NCBI GenBank assembly: GCA_020719105.1
Contig: DYQV01000084.1
Span: 1 to 9,204, forward strand
DNA from: Rikenella microfusus
GTDB taxonomy: Bacteria; Bacteroidota; Bacteroidia; Bacteroidales; SZUA-534
Direction: 5' to 3'
Length of the DNA: 9,204 nucleotides
Position 1 is the stretch's first letter. Each line of letters opens with the position of its first letter. Shown piece after piece: positions 1-7,166 of the stretch. Made by a program: the position numbers and the translations under genes. Under the pieces are notes generated by a model that had not been told where the DNA came from, made no database searches, and saw only the letters and a list, made by a program, of their open reading frames with translations.

Positions 1-48
1 TTAAAGTAAAACAGAATCTATAAATACAGAGGTTTACTGGGCTCAATT

Positions 49-1755
49 TTATTGTAACTGCTCCAACTCCTTTTTCACAAAGGCCATCAATTCGCTGATA
101 TATTCCTCTGTAAAATCGAATTTAATTCCAGCGGCTTTGAATGTATCTGGAATGGGGGAGGTATAGCCCATTTTTAAGGCTGTTTTAAACTGTTTTAATG
201 TGGTTAATTTATCCTTTTTAAAGTTTTTCCATATTGCAATGGCACCCAATTGGGCAATGCCATATTCAATATAATAAAAAGGAACTTCAAAAATATGCAA
301 GTATCGCTGCCATTGGTTTTCACGGTAATTTTCCAAACCGGAAAAATCAACCACTTGGCTACCAAATTCCTGTTCCAGCTTCATCCAGTAACCATTTCTT
401 TCTTCTGGGGTGTGGAATGGGTTTTCATATAAAAAATGTTGAAATTTATCGACTTTCGCAACGGAAGGTAAGGTATTCAGTAAACTTTGCAGATGCTTGC
501 GTTTGGCTCGTTTCAGTTCCTGTTCATTGGTAAAAAAGTGATGCCATTGATCCATGGTAATCAGTTCCATAGACATAGAGGCCAGTTCGGCAATTTCTGA
601 GGGTATTTCTTTAAAAGCTACCAATTCTAAAGGGGCTGCCAGATATGCGTGTATGGCATGACCGCCCTCGTGCAATAAGGTAACCACATCATCAAAATTC
701 CTAGCGGCATTCATAAAAATAAAAGGCACATTGCTTTCGTGCAATGGATAGTTAAATCCTCCTGGTGCTTTGTTTTTCCTACTTTCAAGGTCTAAATATC
801 CCAATTTGTGCATTTCGTTTAGGTACATACCAAACTCTGGTTCTAAGTCGCGAAAGCACAGCACGGTTTTTCGAATTAGTTCTTCAACTTTTTCAAAAGG
901 TTTTAAAGGTGGCAGTAAATCAGTATCTACTTCCAAATCCCATGGTCGCAGATTATTTAAATTCAGCTTTTTCTTACGCATTAAATTTACTTCATCAACC
1001 AATGGTACAACTACTTTGGAAACGGAATTATGGAACCGCTCGCAGTGTTCCAATGTGTAATCAAAACGCCCCAATTCTTTAAATTTGTAATCACGGTAGT
1101 TTAAAAATCCAGCATTTTTGGCAATGGTTTGCCGTAGTTTAATCTGTTCAGTTAATAGATTTTGGAATACTTCGGAATCTTGCATCCTTCTATTCTGGAT
1201 CAAGCGATATACCTCCTCACGGATGGTGGGGTTTATCTTTTTTAAAAAATTAGCAGCACTTTGCAGTGTAAATTCCTCATTCTTATATTGAATACTCATT
1301 TTTGAAGCAATCACCCCATATTTCTGTTCCTTTAGTTGAAGTTCTGCTTCTAAGGGAACATTTTCTTCGCAGAATAATTCCAACTCTTTTTTTATTTCGC
1401 GAACCACGATAAAAAGCTTTGATTTGTCAACCATTCTCATCACTTCCGGTGTGAGAAATTTAGCATCAAGCTGGTTCGAAACTATAGCAATTTGTGGCTC
1501 AATTTCTGATATAAAGGTTTCGAAACGTTTGGCTAAATGTTCATCGGCGGTATTGCAATTCATTCGAATATAGCGCCAACCTAACTCCTCGTTCAAAATA
1601 CTTTCCAGTTCACTTCTATCTAAAAGCCACTGCCATACTGTTTTTGATGAGTTAAGTGGTCGCTCCAGCAATTGATCGAAATAAGGTTTAATATCAGAAT
1701 AGGAATCAATTATTATATCGGCTTCAACAAAGTTTCTTTTTAATTTAGTAGCCAT
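49..1755 (-). CDS. M3-family oligoendopeptidase (PepF-like zinc metallopeptidase)
   Basis: A 568-residue protein that should hydrolyse short peptides in the cytoplasm; no signal peptide or membrane segment is visible. The M3 zinc site is intact: HEGGHAIH at residues 362-369 supplies two histidine ligands and the catalytic Glu363, and Glu390 in SEIAELASMSME (386-397) sits 28 residues after His362, where the third ligand is expected. Further on, VPFYYIEYGIAQLGA (491-505) matches the tyrosine-rich substrate-binding segment of M3 peptidases. The first 200 residues are helical and charged, as in the family's N-terminal part, and the length is normal for an M3B oligoendopeptidase. The start ATG at 1755 gives MATKLKRNF and has no Shine-Dalgarno, usual for this phylum. 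It is a separate unit from the upstream cluster because a terminator at 1954-1982 intervenes. I see no good TAnnTTTG box upstream. The family is secure; substrate range is not readable. Confidence 0.93.
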   Translation of the reverse strand: MATKLKRNFVEADIIIDSYSDIKPYFDQLLERPLNSSKTVWQWLLDRSELESILNEELGWRYIRMNCNTADEHLAKRFETFISEIEPQIAIVSNQLDAKFLTPEVMRMVDKSKLFIVVREIKKELELFCEENVPLEAELQLKEQKYGVIASKMSIQYKNEEFTLQSAANFLKKINPTIREEVYRLIQNRRMQDSEVFQNLLTEQIKLRQTIAKNAGFLNYRDYKFKELGRFDYTLEHCERFHNSVSKVVVPLVDEVNLMRKKKLNLNNLRPWDLEVDTDLLPPLKPFEKVEELIRKTVLCFRDLEPEFGMYLNEMHKLGYLDLESRKNKAPGGFNYPLHESNVPFIFMNAARNFDDVVTLLHEGGHAIHAYLAAPLELVAFKEIPSEIAELASMSMELITMDQWHHFFTNEQELKRAKRKHLQSLLNTLPSVAKVDKFQHFLYENPFHTPEERNGYWMKLEQEFGSQVVDFSGLENYRENQWQRYLHIFEVPFYYIEYGIAQLGAIAIWKNFKKDKLTTLKQFKTALKMGYTSPIPDTFKAAGIKFDFTEEYISELMAFVKKELEQLQ

Positions 1756-1953
1756 AGTTGTTGATGGTTTTATTTGTATTTAATTTTAAAAGGATTCATA
1801 TACAAAGAATTAATGAATCATTTCAAGCAATTTACCAGGTCCGAAAGAGATTTTAATTGGAGTGGTAATTTATAAAAAGTAGCGGTTCTTTTAATGACCT
1901 GTTGAAAAATAATTGTTTTTAAAAAGCAAATTTTTCATTAATTTGGAGTTATA

Positions 1954-1982
1954 GAAAAAAAAAGCATGACCCAAGTCATGCT
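1954..1982 (-). terminator. Rho-independent terminator after the DUF5606 gene
   Basis: On the minus strand an 8-bp perfect stem (AGCATGAC / GTCATGCT) closes a four-base loop and is followed directly by nine T residues. It lies 24 bases past the stop of the DUF5606 gene, so it ends that transcript and any read-through from the nusB-coaE cluster before the M3 peptidase gene. Confidence 0.9.
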
Positions 1983-2006
1983 AATTGAGATGTTTATTTT
2001 GTTTCA

Positions 2007-2438
2007 TTACTTTTCTTTAGTGGCAGCATCTTCTTCTTTTTCCGGGTCCGTATCCAATATATCAAGTTTATTTAATTTTTGCAAGGTATTATACCATATA
2101 ATCACTTTTTTTATATCCGAAACATACACCCGGTCTTTATCATATTCGGGCATTATCGATTCGAAGTAGGATTTTAATTTGGCATTGTCCAATTTGGCAT
2201 CAATAGCTGGGCCGGAGTTTTCTTTCTCACGAATGCTTTTTAGTACATTTACTAAAGGATTATCTTCTCCTTGCTGGGTATAAATGGCTATATCGTTCAA
2301 AGCACTCACCTTTGATGCAGCATAAGCAGGCATTCTTTTGCCAGTCTCTAAATTCTCAACTATAATTCCATTTTTTGTGCTGGAAACCAGTTTGTAAAGT
2401 CCGGGTTGTCCTGAAATTGCTAGAATATCCTTAAGCAT
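2007..2438 (-). CDS. DUF5606 family protein (Bacteroidota-conserved, function unknown)
   Basis: A 143-residue soluble protein. The N-terminal stretch MLKDILAISGQPGLYKLVSS (1-20) followed by TKNGIIVE (21-28) resembles the small domain that opens DUF5606 proteins, and a second conserved-looking block, YDKDRVYVSDIKKVIIWYNTLQ, spans 99-120. The tail is acidic and low in complexity. The open frame extends upstream to an ATG at 2522, but I place the start at 2438. The extra 28 residues do not look like the family, and a promoter box TATATTTG at 2463-2470 would put transcription initiation downstream of 2522. The gene is the last of the minus-strand cluster, has its own promoter and ends at a strong terminator. 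The biochemical role is unknown; the family name comes from memory of its N-terminus. Confidence 0.82.
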   Translation of the reverse strand: MLKDILAISGQPGLYKLVSSTKNGIIVENLETGKRMPAYAASKVSALNDIAIYTQQGEDNPLVNVLKSIREKENSGPAIDAKLDNAKLKSYFESIMPEYDKDRVYVSDIKKVIIWYNTLQKLNKLDILDTDPEKEEDAATKEK

Positions 2439-2462
2439 GATATCAATTTTTAAATTAGGTCG

Positions 2463-2492
2463 CAAATATACTATTTTGGTTGAAATATCAAG
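2463..2492 (-). promoter_or_regulatory. Bacteroidota-type promoter for the DUF5606 gene
   Basis: The minus strand carries TATATTTG at 2463-2470, a full match to the -7 consensus TAnnTTTG, followed by CGA. A TTG (2489-2491, within CTTG) lies 18 bases further upstream as a possible -33 box, slightly closer than the usual 19-21. Transcription should start near 2457, about 20 bases before the ATG at 2438, which fixes the start codon. Confidence 0.68.
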
Positions 2493-2571
2493 AAACTTAA
2501 TTAGGTTCCTTTTTTTTAACAATTTGATTTATTGAATTTTGTAATTACCACTATTTTGTTTTGGAATTCAA

Positions 2572-3300
2572 TTATACAAAACCCCGTTGCTTCTTTATTG
2601 ATTCGTAAGCGTGGTTTATTTTTTGGAATTTTTCTTTTGCCGTGTGTTGAACGTCTTCTCCTAAATAGGAAACTTTATCGGGATGATACTCTACAGCCAT
2701 TTTTCGATACGCTTTTTTAATCTCCTCGTCGGTTGACTCTGGTGTAACACCTAAAATGCTATACGCCACATGAGTATCGCTGTAAAACATCGATTTTATT
2801 GAGTTAAAATCGGACTGACCAATACCCATGTTTATTGAAATCATTTGAATCAATTCCACTTCGCTCTTTTTTGTGGCTCCGTCAGCACTCGAAATGCCGA
2901 AAAGGTAATGAAGCATCTGTAATCGCGATGAATAATCCATGTGTTGCCCTATTTGACGGCTCACATCCTGAATTGGAATTTCTTGCTTCAAAATATCACG
3001 TAACATTTTAATAGCATCTTGTGAGGCCTCTTTGCCAAAGGAGCGGAGCATATACTTTTTAACAAATTCTAATTCAGCTTTTTTTACGGTTCCATCAGCT
3101 TTCATAACTGCCGCAGTAAGAACCAGTAAGCTTACCATAAAGTCACCACGGGTGGTAGTTGATGTAGGTCCTTGTCCTTCGCTTAATTTAAGAGTATCGG
3201 AAGCATCAAATGCACTTCCAACCAAGAATCCAACAATTCCACCAATGGGGCCAAAAAAGGCCCAACCCAATCCACCGGCAATCCATTTTCCTAAACTCAT
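2572..3300 (-). CDS. TerB/J-domain co-chaperone (DjlA-like)
   Basis: A 242-residue DnaJ-type co-chaperone with three parts. Residues 5-31 form a glycine-rich hydrophobic segment (GGLGWAFFGPIGGIVGFLVGSAFD), like the membrane anchor of E. coli DjlA. Residues about 51-165 look like a TerB/DjlA N-terminal helical domain, with paired acidic motifs KADGTVKKAELEFV and SADGATKKSEVELI. Residues about 178-240 form a J domain: YSILGVTPESTDEEIKKAYR, the essential HPD at 206-208, then the final helix FQKINHAYESIKKQ. The intact HPD implies that it stimulates the ATPase of DnaK. The domain order and length match DjlA, so it is probably an inner-membrane-attached Hsp70 partner with the J domain in the cytoplasm. 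It follows coaE by 134 bases. I see no promoter box, so it may be co-transcribed with coaE. Confidence 0.88.
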   Translation of the reverse strand: MSLGKWIAGGLGWAFFGPIGGIVGFLVGSAFDASDTLKLSEGQGPTSTTTRGDFMVSLLVLTAAVMKADGTVKKAELEFVKKYMLRSFGKEASQDAIKMLRDILKQEIPIQDVSRQIGQHMDYSSRLQMLHYLFGISSADGATKKSEVELIQMISINMGIGQSDFNSIKSMFYSDTHVAYSILGVTPESTDEEIKKAYRKMAVEYHPDKVSYLGEDVQHTAKEKFQKINHAYESIKKQRGFV

Positions 3301-3434
3301 TTTTTTAAAATCTTTTATTTTGTACTCTACAATATTTATTTACTCTTTATAAAACAGTCTCTTAGGAATTTCAGAAATTAAATTGGAAATTCGACAAATT
3401 CCTTCTTCATTCGTTAAAAAACAATTTGTGTTGC

Positions 3435-4022
3435 TCAAACTTTATTGGTCAATTTTGGGATTATATCTTCCACCTGATGCTTAATATCTTTAATGCCATT
3501 GTTTTCAATCACAAAATGGGCATAGTTAATTCGCTCTTCATCACTAAGTTGATTTTCTATCCTGGCTATTACTTCGTTGTATGACAAATTGTCGCGCTGC
3601 ATTACCCTTTTGATTCTTAATTCAACGGGTGCAGTTACTAAAATAACAAAATCGCAATTTTTATAAGCTCCGCTTTCAATTAAAATGGCCGCTTCTTTTA
3701 TTACAATTCTGGCAGTAATTTTATTTTTACACCAAGTATCAAAATCGGCTTGTACTTTAGGATGGACTAATTGATTGATGGATGACAGTATATTTTTATC
3801 CGTAAATAATCGGTCTGCAATCATTTTCCTATTTAGGTGTTCATATTTAAACACCTCATCACCAAATAAATACCTTAATCCTTTTATAATGTCAACATCC
3901 GTAGCCATAAGTTCCTTGGCTCTAATGTCGCTTGAATAAACAGGAAAGCCAAACTCAGAAAAATAGTTAGCAACATAGGTTTTTCCACACCCAATTCCAC
4001 CGGTTAATCCAACAATCATCAT
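3435..4022 (-). CDS. coaE: Dephospho-CoA kinase
   Basis: A 195-residue cytoplasmic kinase that phosphorylates the 3'-hydroxyl of dephospho-CoA with ATP, the last step of coenzyme A synthesis. The P-loop is GGIGCGKT (8-15). Asp32 in SSDIRAKELM is the expected catalytic aspartate. LVHPKV (85-90) carries the family's HP motif, and EAAILIESG (110-118) follows. The lid region RVMQRDNLSYNEVIARIENQ (139-158) and the C-terminal IENNGIKD are also typical, and the length is normal. The ATG at 4022 overlaps the stop of the YbbR-like gene by four bases (ATGA), a sign of translational coupling; a second ATG follows immediately and cannot be excluded as the start. The pairing of ybbR-like and coaE recurs in Bacteroidales genomes. 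Confidence 0.96.
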   Translation of the reverse strand: MMIVGLTGGIGCGKTYVANYFSEFGFPVYSSDIRAKELMATDVDIIKGLRYLFGDEVFKYEHLNRKMIADRLFTDKNILSSINQLVHPKVQADFDTWCKNKITARIVIKEAAILIESGAYKNCDFVILVTAPVELRIKRVMQRDNLSYNEVIARIENQLSDEERINYAHFVIENNGIKDIKHQVEDIIPKLTNKV

Positions 4023-5038
4023 TTATTTCGTTCAAGAATAAATTCAACACTTTGTGGCGAAAATGAAATGTTTATTGCCTGTGAAGGGGAATTACTCAAA
4101 ATTAGCGGAAGTTTCAAGCCAACCTGTTTTTCAATATCCTTATAATCGGCTTGAACTAAAAAATCACTGGCGTGAGTTAATGTATATTTATCGAAAGGAA
4201 CTGAGCATGAGAGCTTTATTGTTCCCGGAAATGTAATTAATTTTAACGAATCGGGAACATTTATTGTTATTACGGGTATTTCAAATACTGCTTCAGTTAG
4301 TTTTGAAACCGGAATAAGAGCCACTACTTGTTTTATTTCAAATTGTGTATTGTTAATTTCCTGTAATTCAACATTCTTCTGTGTGGATTCATCAAATCCT
4401 TTAAGAGTTTGCTGTTTTGTAGTTACGTATTGTAACGTATCTAATATACTGTTTGGGCCACTCACTTTTATGCTATCGGGTTTAAATACAATAGGACCAT
4501 TAAGCATACTTTCCTTTTCGAATTCTAATTTTAAGTCGGATTTTACAGGTACTTTTTTATTCGTTTGGTGCGAAAATTGGAAATAAATGGTATCGGGCAT
4601 TATATCAATTATCCTAATTTCACTTGAAATTTGGCTGTTGATAATTTCTCTCAGGTATCGTGTCGCTAAGCGGTATTGATTTATTTTTTGCTTATTCAGG
4701 TCAACTCCAAATTTTTGTGCATCAATAATTATTGGATAGGGTTCAGAACTCAGTTTATACCTTAAAATATCGTAGCCATAAGCGTTAATGCTTAAGTGCA
4801 GCGATTTGGGTAAATCACTTACCAATACTTTTTTTGATGGCAAATTCACATAGGTAACCGGATAATCAATGGTTGTGGAAAACTCATTCCCTACTTTATT
4901 AATAAACCAAAAGATAGTGGCAATTACCACGAATATAAGGTAGGTTATGATCTTGCGGTCAATCCTTATAAACAGATGATGATTGTATATTTTTTTTAAT
5001 GCAGTGAATTTCAAAATACTCAAAGGATTAAGGCACAT
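4019..5038 (-). CDS. YbbR-like (CdaR-type) membrane-anchored protein
   Basis: A 339-residue protein with a short basic cytoplasmic N-terminus, one membrane helix at about 30-47 (IITYLIFVVIATIFWFIN) and a long beta-rich exported part containing YbbR-like repeats, for example VTYVNLPSKKVLVSDLPKSL, FKPDSIKVSGPNSILDTL and VTINVPDSLKLITFPGTIKL. In Firmicutes the YbbR protein CdaR modulates the diadenylate cyclase CdaA. No cyclase gene lies in this window, so that role is only an analogy. The first Met at 5038 is the only in-frame ATG before the membrane helix. The gene overlaps coaE by four bases and is separated from yajC by 124 bases that hold an inverted repeat and a promoter box, so it may start its own transcript. 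Confidence 0.82.
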   Translation of the reverse strand: MCLNPLSILKFTALKKIYNHHLFIRIDRKIITYLIFVVIATIFWFINKVGNEFSTTIDYPVTYVNLPSKKVLVSDLPKSLHLSINAYGYDILRYKLSSEPYPIIIDAQKFGVDLNKQKINQYRLATRYLREIINSQISSEIRIIDIMPDTIYFQFSHQTNKKVPVKSDLKLEFEKESMLNGPIVFKPDSIKVSGPNSILDTLQYVTTKQQTLKGFDESTQKNVELQEINNTQFEIKQVVALIPVSKLTEAVFEIPVITINVPDSLKLITFPGTIKLSCSVPFDKYTLTHASDFLVQADYKDIEKQVGLKLPLILSNSPSQAINISFSPQSVEFILERNK

Positions 5039-5056
5039 TTAGAATTACGAATAAAA

Positions 5057-5144
5057 AAACCCGAAATCTTTTCGAATGGTTTCAAAAATACAAATAATTA
5101 TTATCTGTAGTTCGTTCAACATCAAACAAAAAGATCGCGGGTTT
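5057..5144 (-). terminator. Long inverted repeat between yajC and ybbR, possible terminator or attenuator
   Basis: The arms 5057-5072 and 5129-5144 are 16 bases each and complementary at 14 of 16 positions; on the minus-strand RNA one of the two mismatches becomes a G-U wobble. The loop is 56 bases. On the minus strand the second arm ends CGGGTTT and runs into more T residues down to 5053, as in an intrinsic terminator. A smaller hairpin, CGAAA-AGA-TTTCG, is nested at the base of the second arm. The long loop makes terminator function uncertain. Confidence 0.45.
5083..5090 (-). promoter_or_regulatory. Candidate -7 box upstream of the YbbR-like gene
   Basis: The minus strand reads TATTTTTG, which fits TAnnTTTG, about 45 bases before the start codon at 5038. 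No TTG is visible 19-21 bases upstream, and the region is AT-rich, so the match could be chance. It lies inside the loop of the inverted repeat 5057-5144. Confidence 0.35.
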
Positions 5145-5162
5145 GGCGAATCGTAAACGGAA

Positions 5163-5489
5163 TTACTTTGCTTTTTCAGTTGATATGTCGGAATTGTCTT
5201 TAACCAAACCGGCTTTATCAACTTTAATTCTCACACCGTCAGCTATTTCAAGTAACACGGTACTGTCATTTACTTCCGAAATTTTTCCATAAACTCCACT
5301 AACGGTAAGCACTTTATCGCCTTTTTTAATTCCTTCGCGGAATAAACGTACCTCTTTTTGTTTTTTCATTTGAGGACGGATCATAAAAAAGTAAAAGATA
5401 GCAATGATTACAACCAATGGAAGCAATTGCCCCAGAGCACTTCCTTGTTGCCCGGTGGGCTGCATTAAAAAGAATGTTAAAAAACTCAT
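5163..5489 (-). CDS. yajC: Preprotein translocase accessory subunit YajC
   Basis: A 108-residue single-span inner-membrane protein that associates with SecDF at the SecYEG translocon. A short periplasmic N-terminus is followed by a membrane helix at about 19-37 (LGQLLPLVVIIAIFYFFMI). Next come the diagnostic basic motif RPQMKKQK (38-45) and the cytoplasmic fold GIKKGDKVLTVSGVYGKI (53-70) to DGVRIKVDKAGL. The length is normal. The ATG at 5489 lies 12 bases after the stop of the DUF1573 gene, so the two are very probably co-transcribed; Met9 is an alternative start but would shorten the family's usual N-terminus. secD and secF are not in the window. Confidence 0.95.
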   Translation of the reverse strand: MSFLTFFLMQPTGQQGSALGQLLPLVVIIAIFYFFMIRPQMKKQKEVRLFREGIKKGDKVLTVSGVYGKISEVNDSTVLLEIADGVRIKVDKAGLVKDNSDISTEKAK

Positions 5490-5501
5490 GTTCTCGATTA
5501 T

Positions 5502-5951
5502 TTATTTAGGTTCAACAATTTCAGATGTAATTTGGAGTTTGGTTTGATTGGGCTGGCAGTTTGTCCATACGGTAAGGGTTTTCACTTGTCTTCCGCTACG
5601 GTTACTGCTGTTAAAAATAACTTCAATTTCTCCTTGTTCACCGGGTGGCACAGGTTCCGATGTAAATTTTGGAACGGTACACCCGCAACTGGCAGTGGCT
5701 TCTTTCACAATTAAATCCTGCTTCCCGATATTTTTAAATTTAAACGTATAGGTTACTTTTTCACCTTGCATTAAAATGCCAAAGTCATGTTCCACTTTTT
5801 CAAACTGAATTTTTGGCAATTCCGAGGTATCAGAATTGTCAGCCGTAATTGGATTGTTTATAATTTCAGCGGTAACTGTATGACTTTTGTTTTTGCAACT
5901 ATGCAATATAAGGCTAGTAGCAACAATAAAATAGATAATATAATGCTTCAT
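5502..5951 (-). CDS. DUF1573 lipoprotein
   Basis: A 149-residue predicted lipoprotein. The signal peptide MKHYIIYFIVATSLILHSC ends in a lipobox LHSC with the lipidated Cys19. After a linker, residues about 48-147 form a DUF1573 immunoglobulin-like (ASH/MSP-like) domain: FEKVEHDFGILMQGEKVTYTF, then the characteristic SCGCTVP (88-94), PVPPGEQGEIEV (100-111) and VKTLTVWTN. No K-D/E-rich surface-export signal follows Cys19, so the protein more likely faces the periplasm. DUF1573 proteins are numerous in Bacteroidota and have no assigned biochemical role. It sits 69 bases after nusB and 12 bases before yajC, in the same orientation. Confidence 0.9.
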   Translation of the reverse strand: MKHYIIYFIVATSLILHSCKNKSHTVTAEIINNPITADNSDTSELPKIQFEKVEHDFGILMQGEKVTYTFKFKNIGKQDLIVKEATASCGCTVPKFTSEPVPPGEQGEIEVIFNSSNRSGRQVKTLTVWTNCQPNQTKLQITSEIVEPK

Positions 5952-6020
5952 TTACTGGTTATTTTTATCAACATCAGTTGCGGCTCTATCAAAATCCGAT
6001 CCGAAATATGGATTCTTATT

Positions 6021-6962
6021 TTATTCCTTCAAACCGCGACCTTCTTTTGTTATTTTATTTTCAGACTTTAACTGGTTAATAATTTTATCGAGTACCCCGT
6101 TTACAAAAGCATTGCTGCGTTCGGTACTGTAAAACTTAACCAGTTCAATATATTCATTAAAACTAACTTTAATAGGCACGCTTGTAAATTGCATAATTTC
6201 TGTTATTGCCATTTCCAAAACCAAAAGGTCCATTTGAGCAACCCTTTCAATATCCCAGTTTTTTATATGCAATTGTATTAAATCAGAGTTTTCCTTATGT
6301 TTTAAAATAACCATGCGGAATAACAATTTTGCAAACTCTTTGTCTTCATCATTTTTAAAAAGCGGAAAAACTTTTAATTCTTTATCGTTGACTTTTGCTT
6401 TTTCAACAGTCTTAACATTCATACTAAGCATGAATTCTATGTCGTCGTTCCAAAAGATTGAATACTCTTCCAGCACTTGATACAATAAATCGGAATTTAC
6501 CAGAAACTCCGAAAAAAAGGTGACAATAAATTTCTGATCTTCTTTGTAGGTATTGGTTTCAGAACTCATGTATTTCTGATAGGCTTCTGATTCCATCATA
6601 TCGGTGTAAACCCGCTTAATTAGCTCAGGGTAATTGTTCCAATTAAGTTTCTTTTCATCAATGTATTGATATACTTTATTGGTGTTTGATAATTGATTGA
6701 TAACCCGGTTATCGATGAATCGAAGGTTAGGACTTAAATCTTTACTAGTGGGCATTCTTTTGTTTTTCCCCAACTCCATTCTGGAAACAGAATACTCTTT
6801 TACATCGAGGAGCAATACAAAGAACAAATGGTATAAATCGTACGATTTTTCGATACTGTAAAAAAGGTCTTTTTCATAGCGAGCTAACCCTTCGTCGTTA
6901 CTATTAAAATATGCGTACAGCAACTGCAATACTTTAATCCTTAATAACCTTCTACTAATCAT
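6021..6962 (-). CDS. nusB: Transcription antitermination factor NusB (long Bacteroidota form)
   Basis: A 313-residue NusB, roughly twice the length of the E. coli protein but usual for Bacteroidota. It begins with the RNA-binding arginine-rich helix SRRLLRIKVLQLLYAYF (3-19). The classical NusB fold resumes in the last third: NWDIERVAQMDLLVLEMAITEIMQF (235-259), VPIKVSFNEYIELVKFYS (262-279) and the signature NAFVNGVLDKI (284-294). The central 200 residues are a helical insertion. NusB binds boxA RNA with NusE (S10) for rRNA antitermination. The ATG at 6962 gives the expected MxSRRLLRIK start. It is the first gene of the minus-strand cluster and has a promoter box at 7006-7013. Confidence 0.95.
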   Translation of the reverse strand: MISRRLLRIKVLQLLYAYFNSNDEGLARYEKDLFYSIEKSYDLYHLFFVLLLDVKEYSVSRMELGKNKRMPTSKDLSPNLRFIDNRVINQLSNTNKVYQYIDEKKLNWNNYPELIKRVYTDMMESEAYQKYMSSETNTYKEDQKFIVTFFSEFLVNSDLLYQVLEEYSIFWNDDIEFMLSMNVKTVEKAKVNDKELKVFPLFKNDEDKEFAKLLFRMVILKHKENSDLIQLHIKNWDIERVAQMDLLVLEMAITEIMQFTSVPIKVSFNEYIELVKFYSTERSNAFVNGVLDKIINQLKSENKITKEGRGLKE

Positions 6963-7005
6963 TTATTTAAAGAGCGTTAAAGTTTCATATTTATTCGAAC
7001 GGGTG

Positions 7006-7013
7006 CAAAAGTA
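7006..7013 (-). promoter_or_regulatory. -7 promoter box for nusB
   Basis: The minus strand reads TACTTTTG followed by CACCC, an exact TAnnTTTG match with the C/A that often follows in Bacteroidota. Initiation near 7000 would give a leader of about 38 bases to the nusB ATG. No clear -33 TTG lies 19-21 bases upstream. Confidence 0.62.
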
Positions 7014-7053
7014 AAGAAATTTTGTAAGGCGTTAAAGGAATCAACAATATTAT

Positions 7054-7084
7054 TTTGAATTTGAAAAACTATTGTGTTTATTTG
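7054..7084 (+). promoter_or_regulatory. Promoter for the DUF3276/PUR-like gene
   Basis: TTTG at 7054-7057 and TTTATTTG at 7077-7084 are separated by 19 bases. This fits the Bacteroidota -33/-7 layout, with seven of eight bases matching TAnnTTTG. It points to a leader of about 75 bases before the ATG at 7167 and is divergent from the nusB promoter. Confidence 0.5.
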
Positions 7085-7166
7085 AGAAAGCTTTATAAGG
7101 CTTTGAATTTCTGATAAATTGATTTTTTTCGAATTAATTTTAAAAATGGATGTTTAATAATAACGC

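Noticed and set aside
128..134. Search for CRISPR, toxin-antitoxin, phage-defence or riboswitch signatures across the window
   Set aside because: No repeat-spacer arrays, transposase, nuclease, reverse transcriptase or recognisable aptamer was seen; the genes are mainly housekeeping. The coordinates are only a placeholder for a whole-window remark.
1836..1901. CAGGTC and GACCTG inverted pair upstream of the M3 peptidase gene
   Set aside because: Only six bases per arm over about 54 bases of spacer; expected by chance in this much sequence.
2439..2522. N-terminal extension of the DUF5606 frame (28 residues)
   Set aside because: It contains the promoter box and does not look like the family's N-terminus, so it is treated as untranslated.
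3387..3406. Imperfect hairpin GGAAATT...AAATTCC after coaE
   Set aside because: Weak AT-rich stem with a mismatch and no T tract on the minus strand; not a convincing terminator.
4054..4586. Plus-strand open frames within the YbbR-like gene
   Set aside because: Antisense shadows of a well-supported minus-strand gene, with no family-like sequence.
7146..7157. Three-codon upstream frame (ATG GAT GTT TAA) before the PUR-like gene
   Set aside because: Too short to support as a leader peptide and lacks any attenuator-like structure.
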